From: CAZHZT01 sp964537285
Lineage (GTDB): Bacteria > Bacteroidota > Bacteroidia > Chitinophagales > Saprospiraceae
Assembly: GCA_964537285.1 (NCBI GenBank)
Contig: CAZHZT010000152.1
Coordinates: forward strand, 1-12,490
Direction: 5' to 3'
Length of the DNA: 12,490 nt
In this document: piece after piece, positions 1 to 7,484 of the stretch
Layout of the letters: the number at the start of each line of letters is the position of its first letter
How positions within the stretch are numbered: the stretch's first letter is position 1
Made by a program: the position numbers and the translations under genes
The notes under the pieces: model-generated
What the model saw: only the letters and a program-made list of their open reading frames with translations
The model's database searches: none
What the model was told of the DNA's origin: nothing

Positions 1-73
1 AGGTTTTACAAAAAATGAGCCATTCCGAAAATTCGGGATGACTCTTGTTTAAGGACTTCCCAAATTAATTTCG

Positions 74-96
74 ACCAAATGAAATCATCTAGAACC
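74..96 (+). repeat. Left copy of a 23-bp perfect inverted repeat
   Basis: The sequence starting ACCAAATGAAATCATC and ending AGAACC is matched exactly, as its reverse complement, at 12440-12462. A 23-bp exact match is very unlikely by chance in 12.5 kb. Relative to the nearest downstream genes (the one at 320 on the plus strand, the M43 gene on the minus strand) both copies point the same way. It could be a mobile-element end, a dispersed repeat or a shared leader element. Confidence 0.7.
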
Positions 97-127
97 TTCT
101 TAATTTTTTCTTTGAAAAAATTAAGAA
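97..127. repeat. A/T-rich perfect hairpin
   Basis: Fourteen bases (97-110) pair perfectly with 114-127 around a TTT loop. The stem is almost all A/T. It abuts the 23-bp repeat, and the right-hand copy of that repeat has no equivalent hairpin. It may be part of a terminator or a relic of an element end; the role is unknown. Confidence 0.45.
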
Positions 128-191
128 ACCCCGTATCTCTACATAAAAAAGTATCCTGCCAAGGATTATATACTATGTTTTAAACAGCTTC

Positions 192-235
192 ATTAAAAAA
201 CCGGATTGGGTTTAAACCCAATCCGGTTTTTTAAT
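192..235. terminator. Bidirectional intrinsic terminator, 44-nt perfect palindrome
   Basis: Bases 192-213 are the exact reverse complement of 214-235. The core arm reads AAAAAACCGGATTGGG and the other arm ends in a T-run, so either strand gives a GC-containing stem followed by U residues. It insulates the gene at 320 from whatever lies to its left. Confidence 0.8.
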
Positions 236-319
236 ATATATTTAAGTATTGGCCTGCATTTCTGCTTGCAACAAATAATTCAATCAATCGTCCTTTCCTA
301 AAACAAACAATCGGATTTT

Positions 320-2374
320 ATGAAAAAGACTGCCCTTAATCTCTTACTAGTTCTACTTACTTACACCACCATTTACGCTCAATCTTCAAGCTATATTACA
401 ATTACCGGAAACATTAGCGATAAAGACACGGGCGAACCCATGCTCTACACCCACATTGGAATCCCTGAAAAAGGAATAGGCACTTACAGTGGTTATGACG
501 GAAACTTCGTCTTAAAAATCCCTGAGGAATACAGCAAATCTACTTTAATAGCTTCTTTCATTGGCTATAAAAACTACACTAAACCTATTGAACAAATAGA
601 TGGAAACTTGCGAATTAAGATGCAAAGCATTGCTTCGGAAATGCCCGCAGTGCTGGTCCTCGAAGAATCACGCATTGAAGACCTGATCAAAAGAGCCGTT
701 AAGAACATACCTAAAAATTACTCCTCCAAACCAAGCTCTTTAAAGGGGTTTTACAGAGAATCCAAAACGGACGCTGATCAAAAGTATCTTTACCTGGCAG
801 AAGGCGTTTTGGATGTCTATAAAACGGACTACTCTAATGAAAGAGAAGGTCAAACCGGCTTAGTACAAGGCAGGCAAGTCATTCTCGACCCTAATAAAGA
901 TGTAGAAGACGTAGCTTACATTTCTTCAGGGCACTTGTCCCCACACCGCTTTGATTTTGTAAAAAACAAGGTAGAATTTATTAGGGAAGAAAATTTTGAC
1001 GATTATAAATACTGGATCGAAGGCATCACTACCTATAATGACATGCCTGTATACATTATTGGTTTTGACAAAGCTGAAGAAGGAAAGGGAAGAATGCAGG
1101 GAAAAGTTTTTATTGACACTACATCTTACGCCTTTATCCGTGCAGAGTTTAAAATTCGACCAGAGGGCTTAAAAAAGTATAATGATTACCCCTGGTACGT
1201 AGGAAGCTGGAAAGGAAACCGTTATGTCGTAAATTACCGAAAAACTGGCGATACCTGGCATTTCAGCTCAGGCTTGCGCGAGGGGATTCGTCCTGATGGA
1301 GGGTTATTCAGCAATGACATACTGATCACTGAAATTGACCCAGACAAGGCTCATAAGATCCCATATCGGAAACGACTGGAACAAGGGGAGCCTTTCCTGG
1401 AAATGACCGGTGAATTCGATGAAGACTTTTGGAAACAATACAACACCACCCCAATGAGCAGTGGCCTTGCTTCTAGTGTACAGCAGCTCAAAACCCGGGA
1501 AGTGGCAGAAGTCGTTTTCGACAGCACCTTCATGGCAAACCTTCAACGACAACGCGACTCTATTCGCCTGGCGGCCATTGAAAAAGCCAAAGCTGAAAAT
1601 GATGAAGCACTCCTGACGGAGCTTAAGGAGAAATATTCCAGAAAAGGTAAATCCAAAGGTGGTTTCAGAATATACAACCACTTTGGTGCAGGAGTTCATT
1701 TATTAGAAACGACGCCAACGAACGGCCTTCGCATCCAATACGTCGATGGTTCAGGCAATTCTTTAGTAGACGCTACAGGCGATGTACCCTATCGTGAGCA
1801 AGAATTTGTGTTCCATTATGACCTGGATATTTTAATTAAAAGGCGCTATATCTTTGGATATGGTTTCACAAAAGATTTTTCCAACAGTATTTATAATGAA
1901 ACCTCCTGGAAGCTAGGTTTAGAATTTAACGTTTCCAAAGCCCGGCCAATTTTTTTAAGGCCGATGGTCAGCTATAGCAGGCATAAATACGCCAGAAGAG
2001 TTGCTTCTACTCCCAACGAAAACGGAAAATTCAAAGTGGATGATAAACGAATGCGCACGAAAAATTTAACTACTTATTACGGCAGTAGAGCACAAAGTGT
2101 AAAATTCTCTTTAGAATTAGCTATTGAGCATCGCCCCAATATGGACTTCTTCGTTCGCGGCACCTACTTCTTACCCTTCCACTATCAGGAGCACATATAT
2201 GTACGCGAAAAGCCTTATTTCTTTTTATGGAACCGCAAATCGCGCGTTGCTATAGATGACCCATTGGTCATTGTTCAGCAAAATGAAGGGCTGGAACCAG
2301 GCGCTAATGATTTTTCAAGAAGAATAACAGACTTTCAAACATTTATGATTACAGCGGGTGTAAATTTCAAGTAA
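320..2374 (+). CDS. Secreted/outer-membrane protein with N-terminal carboxypeptidase-like regulatory domain
   Basis: The product has 684 residues. Residues 1-21 form a clear Sec signal peptide (two Lys, a hydrophobic stretch, cleavage near YAQ). Residues 27-101 match the CarboxypepD_reg-like fold seen at the start of many Bacteroidota outer-membrane proteins: ITGNISDKDTGEPM, a turn around GTYSGYDGNF, then ASFIGYKN. The segment from about 105 to 370 (IEDLIKRAVKNIP, then GFYRES) resembles the soluble part of DUF5686-like or related proteins. A charged, coiled-coil-like stretch lies around 400-450 (QRQRDSIRLAAIEKAKAEN). The rest is rich in alternating aromatic strands and may be membrane-associated beta structure. 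It stands alone, between a terminator at 192-235 and one at 2399-2460. The ATG at 320 is well placed for the signal peptide. The precise function is unknown; no enzyme motif was seen. Confidence 0.8.
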   Translation: MKKTALNLLLVLLTYTTIYAQSSSYITITGNISDKDTGEPMLYTHIGIPEKGIGTYSGYDGNFVLKIPEEYSKSTLIASFIGYKNYTKPIEQIDGNLRIKMQSIASEMPAVLVLEESRIEDLIKRAVKNIPKNYSSKPSSLKGFYRESKTDADQKYLYLAEGVLDVYKTDYSNEREGQTGLVQGRQVILDPNKDVEDVAYISSGHLSPHRFDFVKNKVEFIREENFDDYKYWIEGITTYNDMPVYIIGFDKAEEGKGRMQGKVFIDTTSYAFIRAEFKIRPEGLKKYNDYPWYVGSWKGNRYVVNYRKTGDTWHFSSGLREGIRPDGGLFSNDILITEIDPDKAHKIPYRKRLEQGEPFLEMTGEFDEDFWKQYNTTPMSSGLASSVQQLKTREVAEVVFDSTFMANLQRQRDSIRLAAIEKAKAENDEALLTELKEKYSRKGKSKGGFRIYNHFGAGVHLLETTPTNGLRIQYVDGSGNSLVDATGDVPYREQEFVFHYDLDILIKRRYIFGYGFTKDFSNSIYNETSWKLGLEFNVSKARPIFLRPMVSYSRHKYARRVASTPNENGKFKVDDKRMRTKNLTTYYGSRAQSVKFSLELAIEHRPNMDFFVRGTYFLPFHYQEHIYVREKPYFFLWNRKSRVAIDDPLVIVQQNEGLEPGANDFSRRITDFQTFMITAGVNFK

Positions 2375-2398
2375 CAAGATACCCGGATTTTTCTCAAG

Positions 2399-2460
2399 AG
2401 CACTCCCAAAAAAAAGAGGGGAATGGCTACCGCCATTCCCCTCTTTTTTTTGGGAGTGCT
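2399..2460. terminator. Bidirectional terminator with perfect 29-bp stem
   Basis: Bases 2399-2427 pair without mismatch with 2432-2460 around the loop TACC. The stem holds a GC-rich inner part (GAGGGGAATGGC) and an A8/T8 block, so it acts as a stem plus U-run on either strand. It lies 25 bp after the plus-strand gene ending at 2374 and is the likely terminator for it. It can also stop read-through from the minus-strand gene ending at 2624. Confidence 0.9.
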
Positions 2461-2500
2461 TTAAAAACAAAAAAAGCTGCCTCACACGATGGTGGGCAGC
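2461..2500 (-). terminator. Intrinsic terminator of the minus-strand T9SS gene
   Basis: On the minus strand, GCTGCC (from 2500) and its complement GGCAGC form a stem, extended by three more pairs with one bulge. It is followed by TTTTTTTGTTTTT (2475 down to 2463). It lies 124 bp after the stop of the minus-strand gene at 2624. Confidence 0.75.
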
Positions 2501-2623
2501 CTTCCAGATTAACAAAATTATAATCCCATGAAAATAAACGAACTTTCTACTATAAGGTAAATTTAAGGCCTTTTATTATAACTATAATGTTAGAAAAAGA
2601 TTAAAAGTTCCTTAAATTGTGAT

Positions 2624-5600
2624 TTACTGTACAATTATCTTGCCAAAGTTAACTAAATTTTCTTTATCGACAAATAGTTGATAAAAATAGATGCCTGGAG
2701 CCAGTCCTCTCCGACGAAACTGAAACTCAGTTCCGTCGAAAAGGTGCTGTTGTACTGGCTTTCCAGCTACATCTGTGATAATTAATCGGTTTTGAGTAAA
2801 AACGGTTTTGGGATGGCTTTCACTCGAGATTTCAAAAATTGCTGTTTGAGTTAACGGGTTTGGGTATACGACAACGTTAAAATCAGAATTTGGGTAATAG
2901 TGTTCGACAATAACAGTTTTAATAAAATCTTGCGTTTTGGGTCCTCCCACAGTGTGGAATACAGTATCAGTAATGATTGCAGTATTAAAGTCAAAGTAGA
3001 TAGCAGCGCGGTTGGGGATGATGGTTCCCACGGCATTTGTGTCAGGCCTTTGGGATAAGCGAAATGAGACATAGCCGTAAGAGTCTTCCTCATTTGCGCT
3101 GCTATCGACAGGTGGTAGATAGAGACTATCAACAACGATTTTGAGATTGCCATTTCCAGAGAGCTGAACGGTTTTGGGTTCGTGACTGTATGTAGCTAAT
3201 TTGAATGTAGTTAAGTCCAGTTCTGGTATAGGTAAAGTATCTCTAATGACCACTTGAAATGCTGTGTCGGTACCTACGTTTTGGTATATGATTTTGTATT
3301 CAAGATCCGTAGTTGGTGTAATATAGTGATGGATCGAATCGACGCCTTCCGGGTCTGCCACTTTAACATTCGATTCCAGAGCACTCTTGTTTTCCAGGCA
3401 AATCTTTGATATGTAAGGCACACAATCTGCCTCTCCATAATCATTGACATAGCCTACGTTGAAGTTCTCAACGGTGTCCGGCCGGCAGCCTTCAATGGCT
3501 ACCGTTGGACTGCAATTGTATGGATACGCTGGGGCTTGATCAGCTATTATCCTGTATGTATTTCCAAAGGAAATAAAGCTCGTATCTAGAACTTGGCTTG
3601 GGGATAAAGTATCTCCATCCGGTTTTGGGATTTCCATGAAGATCACATGATCTTCAACGATTATAAAGCTCATGTTGGATACATTCAGCGTTGCATCCCC
3701 AATATTTTCCACTTCAAAGTTTATTTCGCCAGATTCTGTATCACAAGTTCCTCTAACTGTGATTACAGAACTATCGCTGAAGTTTGAATTTGGAGGTATA
3801 CAAAGCGTATCCGGAAAAATATGAGCACTCACACAATGAGCCTGTCCGGTTATGGTTCCGTCACATATGTGTTCCACTAAAAGATCAATGACTCCTTCTT
3901 CTTGTATTTCAATATTTCCGAGTTCGAACACCACAGTGTCCCCATTTATTTGACTCCAAGGAATTGGAGTAGAACTTAAAGGAGCCAAGTCATCATCGAG
4001 CACCACTTCAATGGAAGCATCGGTAGCTGTTGCTGTTCCAGAGTTTTTATATCTGATATTGTAAGTAACGTTTCCACACTTTCTAATCCCCGGAGCATCT
4101 ATATGTACTTCTAGTTGGGGGCAATCTACGAGTGGTTGGGCAGGAAAATCCACCTGTACCTGGCCATAGAATGTATCGAAAGCAATTTGGATATCGTTAT
4201 CACATAATTCCCAGAGATCATTTGGAGAGTAGGCCGATACCGAATAGCTTCCGGTATCTACAAGTATCGAATACTTTCCTCCTTGATCCGTAAGGCTTGC
4301 ATGATTTTCTCCTGTGGCATTGTTAGTAACAATTACTATCCATTCGCCCAGTCGAGCTTCTCCAGAGTTAACGGTACAACTTGAATTTTCATCTCTGGCA
4401 ACCCGGCCATTTATATAATTTGAGTAAACATTACCCAAAGCATCGGATTTTACCAGATAAAATTGAGGTTCAAGCGTTGTTGTAAAAGGTATGGTTACAC
4501 CTGCTATGAGGAATGATCCATCCTCTTCAACAATTAACTCATAACCTTCAGAGAATTCATAATCAAAGCCAACTAAATAATTTTTTAAAACGGTTCCGGC
4601 AGTATCTAATTCCAGATAAAAACTCCGGTTGAATTGTTGAGATATTTCGGTAAAGCCTGTAATAGCAAAAGTTGTTTCACTTGTAGGCTTTAGGGAAAAG
4701 GCTCTGTCTGCCCATTGGTTTCCCTGAGTTTGTTGCCAGATTAATTCGCCATTTTCATCCACTTTAAGGATAAAAACATCGAAAGCACCAGCACCTTCGC
4801 TTTTGGTGTAACCACAAAGAATGTAGTCACCATTATTTAACTGTGTAAGATCACTACCTTCATCGGTTTCTAGTCCTCCGAAGTATTTTTCCCATTGCTT
4901 GTTGCCCTGGGCGTCAACTTTGAGGAGGTAGAGATCTTTATTCTTATCTTCGTCCGGATCGTCAGCAGCTGTTCCGATGATGGCAAAACCACCATCAATT
5001 GTTTGGATGATGGAAGCTCCAGCATTATCAAGCCCGAAACTGTCTTCGACAGTTTTTTGCCAGATAACATTGCCTTCGTCGTCTATCATTGCTAGAAAGA
5101 CGTCATCGCTTCCATCACCAAAACTGCTAGATTTACCGACAACAACAAAAGAATTTATGGAAATTGGGATGATATCGTAAAGTTCTTCCACTTTATTTCC
5201 GCCGAAGCGGATTTCCCATTCGAGCTTTCCGAAGGGATCGATGCGGAAGACGTAAGCGTCAACTGAATCTTGGTTATTTGGGTCATAATGACTATAGCCT
5301 GCGACTATAAAGCCATTTTCATTTTCCAGTGATGTCAAAGAACTTGCTCGGTCGTCAAAATTTTCGTTGCCGTACAGGTTTTGCCAAACTAGATCCCCAT
5401 CTTGGTCGACGCGTACAACGTAAGCGTTTCGTAAATTTGGGAAGTAAGGCCTGGCGTAACCTGCCGCAACGTAATTGCTGTTTAGAGTACGGATTACGGT
5501 TTGGGCTTGACTTTCTTGTGTATTTGAAGGCTCGAAAACTTTTTCCCAGCCTTGACCCATTATATTGGAAACAAAAACGAACAGCGTTAACAATGTTAAC

Positions 5601-5704
5601 ATAAAGCGAGATACTCTCGCAAAAAATTTAGGTTCGTAATTGTAGCCTTTTTTCTTCACGGGTTGTTTTCTTATTGCGTATCGAATTAAATACAGTACAA
5701 ACAT
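2624..5704 (-). CDS. T9SS-exported beta-propeller protein with DUF11-like repeats and C-terminal sorting domain
   Basis: From the ATG at 5704 the product has 1026 residues. A hydrophobic segment (about 35-49, LTLLTLFVFVSNIMGQ) follows basic residues and is the likely signal peptide. Residues 53-430 hold about seven units spaced some 50 residues apart. Each has a strand, then a VDxxGxxxW turn and often GG (YVVRVDQDGDLVW, YVFRIDPFGKLEW, FILKVDENGELIW), as in a seven-bladed propeller. A prealbumin/CarboxypepD_reg-like domain follows (about 433-495). Next come DUF11-like repeats (YKIIYQNVGTDTAFQVVIRDTLP, then NRAAIYFDFNTAI). A type A T9SS sorting domain closes the protein (VVYPNPLTQTAIFEI through GLAPGIYFYQ to a C-terminal IIVQ). 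It is probably exported by T9SS and attached to the surface; its ligand is unknown. The start is uncertain: GTG 5659 (MKKKGYNYEPKFF) or ATG 5602 are alternatives. The frame stays open to 6067, but that would overlap the divergent gene. Confidence 0.88.
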   Translation of the reverse strand: MFVLYLIRYAIRKQPVKKKGYNYEPKFFARVSRFMLTLLTLFVFVSNIMGQGWEKVFEPSNTQESQAQTVIRTLNSNYVAAGYARPYFPNLRNAYVVRVDQDGDLVWQNLYGNENFDDRASSLTSLENENGFIVAGYSHYDPNNQDSVDAYVFRIDPFGKLEWEIRFGGNKVEELYDIIPISINSFVVVGKSSSFGDGSDDVFLAMIDDEGNVIWQKTVEDSFGLDNAGASIIQTIDGGFAIIGTAADDPDEDKNKDLYLLKVDAQGNKQWEKYFGGLETDEGSDLTQLNNGDYILCGYTKSEGAGAFDVFILKVDENGELIWQQTQGNQWADRAFSLKPTSETTFAITGFTEISQQFNRSFYLELDTAGTVLKNYLVGFDYEFSEGYELIVEEDGSFLIAGVTIPFTTTLEPQFYLVKSDALGNVYSNYINGRVARDENSSCTVNSGEARLGEWIVIVTNNATGENHASLTDQGGKYSILVDTGSYSVSAYSPNDLWELCDNDIQIAFDTFYGQVQVDFPAQPLVDCPQLEVHIDAPGIRKCGNVTYNIRYKNSGTATATDASIEVVLDDDLAPLSSTPIPWSQINGDTVVFELGNIEIQEEGVIDLLVEHICDGTITGQAHCVSAHIFPDTLCIPPNSNFSDSSVITVRGTCDTESGEINFEVENIGDATLNVSNMSFIIVEDHVIFMEIPKPDGDTLSPSQVLDTSFISFGNTYRIIADQAPAYPYNCSPTVAIEGCRPDTVENFNVGYVNDYGEADCVPYISKICLENKSALESNVKVADPEGVDSIHHYITPTTDLEYKIIYQNVGTDTAFQVVIRDTLPIPELDLTTFKLATYSHEPKTVQLSGNGNLKIVVDSLYLPPVDSSANEEDSYGYVSFRLSQRPDTNAVGTIIPNRAAIYFDFNTAIITDTVFHTVGGPKTQDFIKTVIVEHYYPNSDFNVVVYPNPLTQTAIFEISSESHPKTVFTQNRLIITDVAGKPVQQHLFDGTEFQFRRRGLAPGIYFYQLFVDKENLVNFGKIIVQ

Positions 5705-5776
5705 CAGAGTTTTTTCTCTTGAGCACAAGGACAAAAAAAGCGATTTGTTGAACAACTTTTCACTAATTATTCGAAA

Positions 5777-5784
5777 CAAAAGTA
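5777..5784 (-). promoter_or_regulatory. Candidate -7 box for the T9SS gene
   Basis: The minus strand reads TACTTTTG, matching the Bacteroidota consensus TAnnTTTG. No good TTTG -33 element was found 19-21 bp upstream. A start of transcription near 5770 would place any of the three candidate start codons 65-170 nt downstream. A second identical box lies at 5863-5870. Confidence 0.3.
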
Positions 5785-5862
5785 AGCTTATTTTCATTAA
5801 ATTATTCATTATCAGTTTTTTAAACATTTTACTCCAAAAGACAGGAATGCAAATTTGTTGAT

Positions 5863-5870
5863 CAAAAGTA
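5863..5870 (-). promoter_or_regulatory. Second TACTTTTG box in the divergent gap
   Basis: This is the same TAnnTTTG-type octamer on the minus strand. It sits only 11 bp from the divergent plus-strand start at 5881. If used, its -33 region would lie inside that gene's first codons. No convincing TTTG is present there. Confidence 0.2.
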
Positions 5871-5880
5871 TTTTTTGAGG

Positions 5881-7299
5881 ATGGAAAAAAGTCAATTAAT
5901 TCAAGTTTTAAGAACATTTTCGCGCAAAGAACTTCGCGAATTAGGAAAATGGGTTCGCTCTCCAGCTCACAATCAACGTGAAGATGTAATTTTAATGTAC
6001 GACTACTTAACAGAAAAAGATCACTATTTGGTCGATGAATATTTGTTAAAAGAAGACGTTTTTCCATATATATATCCTAATGAGGATTATGATGATGCAC
6101 GACTCAGACAAACGATGCACTTCTTTTTCAAACTCATCGAAGACTTTTTGCTCTATCAGGAATGGAGCGAAGACGATGCCAAAATTAAGCTTACCTTGGC
6201 TAAAGCATACAGAAAAAGAAAACTTACAAAGGCATTTTTAAAAAACCTTAGGCTAGCTCAAAGAAGATTGGAAGAACAACCTTTAAGAAACGAACAATTT
6301 TATCAAAACAACCACAGCCTTCAGCAAGAACAATATCTTTTCCAAAGCACTCAAAAAAGAATAACGGAATATAACCTACAAGAACTTTCGGACTCTCTGG
6401 ATTTAACATACCTCTCGGAAAAATTGCGCCAAAGCGTGCATATGTTGACCCACCAAAAAGTATATAAAACAAATTACAATTTAGGACTTATTGCGCCAGT
6501 ACTCTCATACATAGAAGAGAATAACTTCTTGAATATTCCAGCTATCGGAATTTATTACTACGGCCTGAAAACATTGACAGAGGCAGAAGATGAAAGCAAT
6601 TTTTTCCAGCTAAAAAAACTGATCATTGAAAATGGGGCTTTATTTCCAAAAGATGAGATGAAAGACATCTACCTGATGGCTATCAATTATGGAATCGGTC
6701 GAATGAACGCCGGTATGGAGCAATACTACAAAGAAGCTTTCGACCTCTACAAAGCAGGCTTTGAATCTGAAGTTTTAATAGAAAAAGCGGGTATTTCAAG
6801 ATGGACCTTTCTAAACGTGGTGTCTATAGGCGTAAAATCTGAAGAATATACCTGGACAGAACAATTTATCGAGAATTTTCAAAAGTACGTAGATGCAGAA
6901 TACAGAGAAAACATTGTTTGTTATGCACTTGGCCTTCTTCATTTTAACCAGAAAAATTACAATAAGGCCATGCCTCTTTTTCTCAGGGTAGACTATAAAG
7001 ATATTCTGTTGACCTTAAACACAAAGGCTTTACTGCTAATCATGTACTATGAGCAGGAAGAATTTGATGCCCTTGAATCTTTAATCGATAGCATGCAAAC
7101 TTACGTCAGAAGAAAGGATGTTGTAGGTTATCATAAACAGATTTACAAGAACGTCATTTATTTGACTAAAAAGTTATTAAGAATTAACCCCTACAACTCT
7201 AAGCAAAAGAAACAACTGAAAGAAGAGTTTGAAACGACCACTCCCCTTCAAAAAAGCCATCGGGAATGGTTTTTGGAAAAATTGGATGAGATGAGCTAG
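5881..7299 (+). CDS. Hypothetical all-helical repeat protein (TPR-like)
   Basis: The product has 472 residues, is highly charged, and has no signal peptide or membrane segment, so it is probably cytoplasmic. The N-terminus (MEKSQLIQVLRTF, KELRELGKWVRSPAHNQRED) resembles a lineage-restricted Bacteroidota hypothetical family that I recall but cannot name. The remainder is almost entirely predicted helix, with tyrosine-rich, TPR-like pairs such as YALGLLHFNQKNYNKAMPLFLRV (positions not pinned to defined repeats). No catalytic motif was seen; a scaffold or protein-binding role is inference. The ATG at 5881 is chosen over an in-frame TTG six bases upstream. The gene is divergent from the T9SS gene. 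Its TAG stop is the first feature of the palindrome at 7296-7484. Confidence 0.8.
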   Translation: MEKSQLIQVLRTFSRKELRELGKWVRSPAHNQREDVILMYDYLTEKDHYLVDEYLLKEDVFPYIYPNEDYDDARLRQTMHFFFKLIEDFLLYQEWSEDDAKIKLTLAKAYRKRKLTKAFLKNLRLAQRRLEEQPLRNEQFYQNNHSLQQEQYLFQSTQKRITEYNLQELSDSLDLTYLSEKLRQSVHMLTHQKVYKTNYNLGLIAPVLSYIEENNFLNIPAIGIYYYGLKTLTEAEDESNFFQLKKLIIENGALFPKDEMKDIYLMAINYGIGRMNAGMEQYYKEAFDLYKAGFESEVLIEKAGISRWTFLNVVSIGVKSEEYTWTEQFIENFQKYVDAEYRENIVCYALGLLHFNQKNYNKAMPLFLRVDYKDILLTLNTKALLLIMYYEQEEFDALESLIDSMQTYVRRKDVVGYHKQIYKNVIYLTKKLLRINPYNSKQKKQLKEEFETTTPLQKSHREWFLEKLDEMS

Positions 7300-7484
7300 G
7301 ACAAAATATGAGGCTGTCTCATAAGTAATTCGTTTGGCTCGGGAGGAGTATTTTCTATTGAGAGGCGTTCTTTTTTTTTAAATTTTTTGTAAAAATTTAA
7401 AAAAAAAGAACGCCTCTCAAAAAAGAAAAGTTCCTGCCATGCGCAACGAACCTACTTATGAGACAGCCTCATATTTTGTCCTAG
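7296..7484. mobile_element. 189-nt near-complete palindrome, MITE-like foldback element
   Basis: The outer arms 7296-7327 and 7453-7484 are a perfect 32-bp inverted repeat beginning CTAGGACAAAATATGAGG and continuing through CTGTCTCATAAGTA. The inner arms 7358-7387 and 7391-7420 are a perfect 30-bp repeat around a TGT loop, with GAGAGGCGTTC followed by T9. Between the two, the arms still match imperfectly (TTCGTT and AGGAG blocks). No transposase is encoded. The outermost CTAG is itself palindromic and could be a 4-bp target duplication, so a small non-autonomous transposon is plausible. GAGGCTGTCTCA-type ends resemble some IS termini I recall; this is unverified. It contains the stop of the gene ending at 7299 and the last ten sense codons plus stop of the gene ending at 7452. 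It may also block transcription from both sides. Confidence 0.6.

Larger units (their letters stand above)
6..179 (-). other. Start-less open frame, possible degenerate gene remnant
   Basis: Reading the minus strand from 179 down to a TAA at 6-8 gives 57 codons with no stop. The translation includes KKVLDDFIWSKLIWEVLKQ and looks protein-like, being amphipathic with several Trp and charged residues. There is no ATG, GTG or TTG start in frame, and a stop lies immediately upstream at 180-182, so it cannot be an intact gene. It could be the tail of a decayed gene, for example a transposase, or chance openness in A/T-rich DNA. The VLDDFIW part lies in the 23-bp repeat that recurs inverted at the right edge of the window. 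I do not recognise the family. Confidence 0.2.

Noticed and set aside
21..40. Short hairpin CATTCCGAA-AA-TTCGGGATG as a terminator
   Set aside because: It has a two-base loop, a G-T pair and no U-run, and its context is cut off by the window edge.
1304..1699. Opposite-strand frame of about 130 codons inside the first gene
   Set aside because: It lies wholly within a real gene, shows no domain or signal, and is best explained as a shadow frame; the same applies to other small frames inside the larger genes.
5875..5880. TTG start for the helical-repeat gene (likewise TTG at 10429 for the AraC gene)
   Set aside because: An ATG follows two codons later in each case and gives a more typical N-terminus.
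5705..6067. N-terminal extension of the T9SS gene up to an ATG at 6067
   Set aside because: It overlaps the first 187 bases of the divergent, well-formed gene at 5881, and the added residues are low-quality and place the signal peptide far inside the protein.
7358..7420. Inner hairpin as a plain intrinsic terminator
   Set aside because: The T-run lies inside the stem rather than after it, and the structure continues outward into the longer palindrome, so a simple terminator does not explain it.
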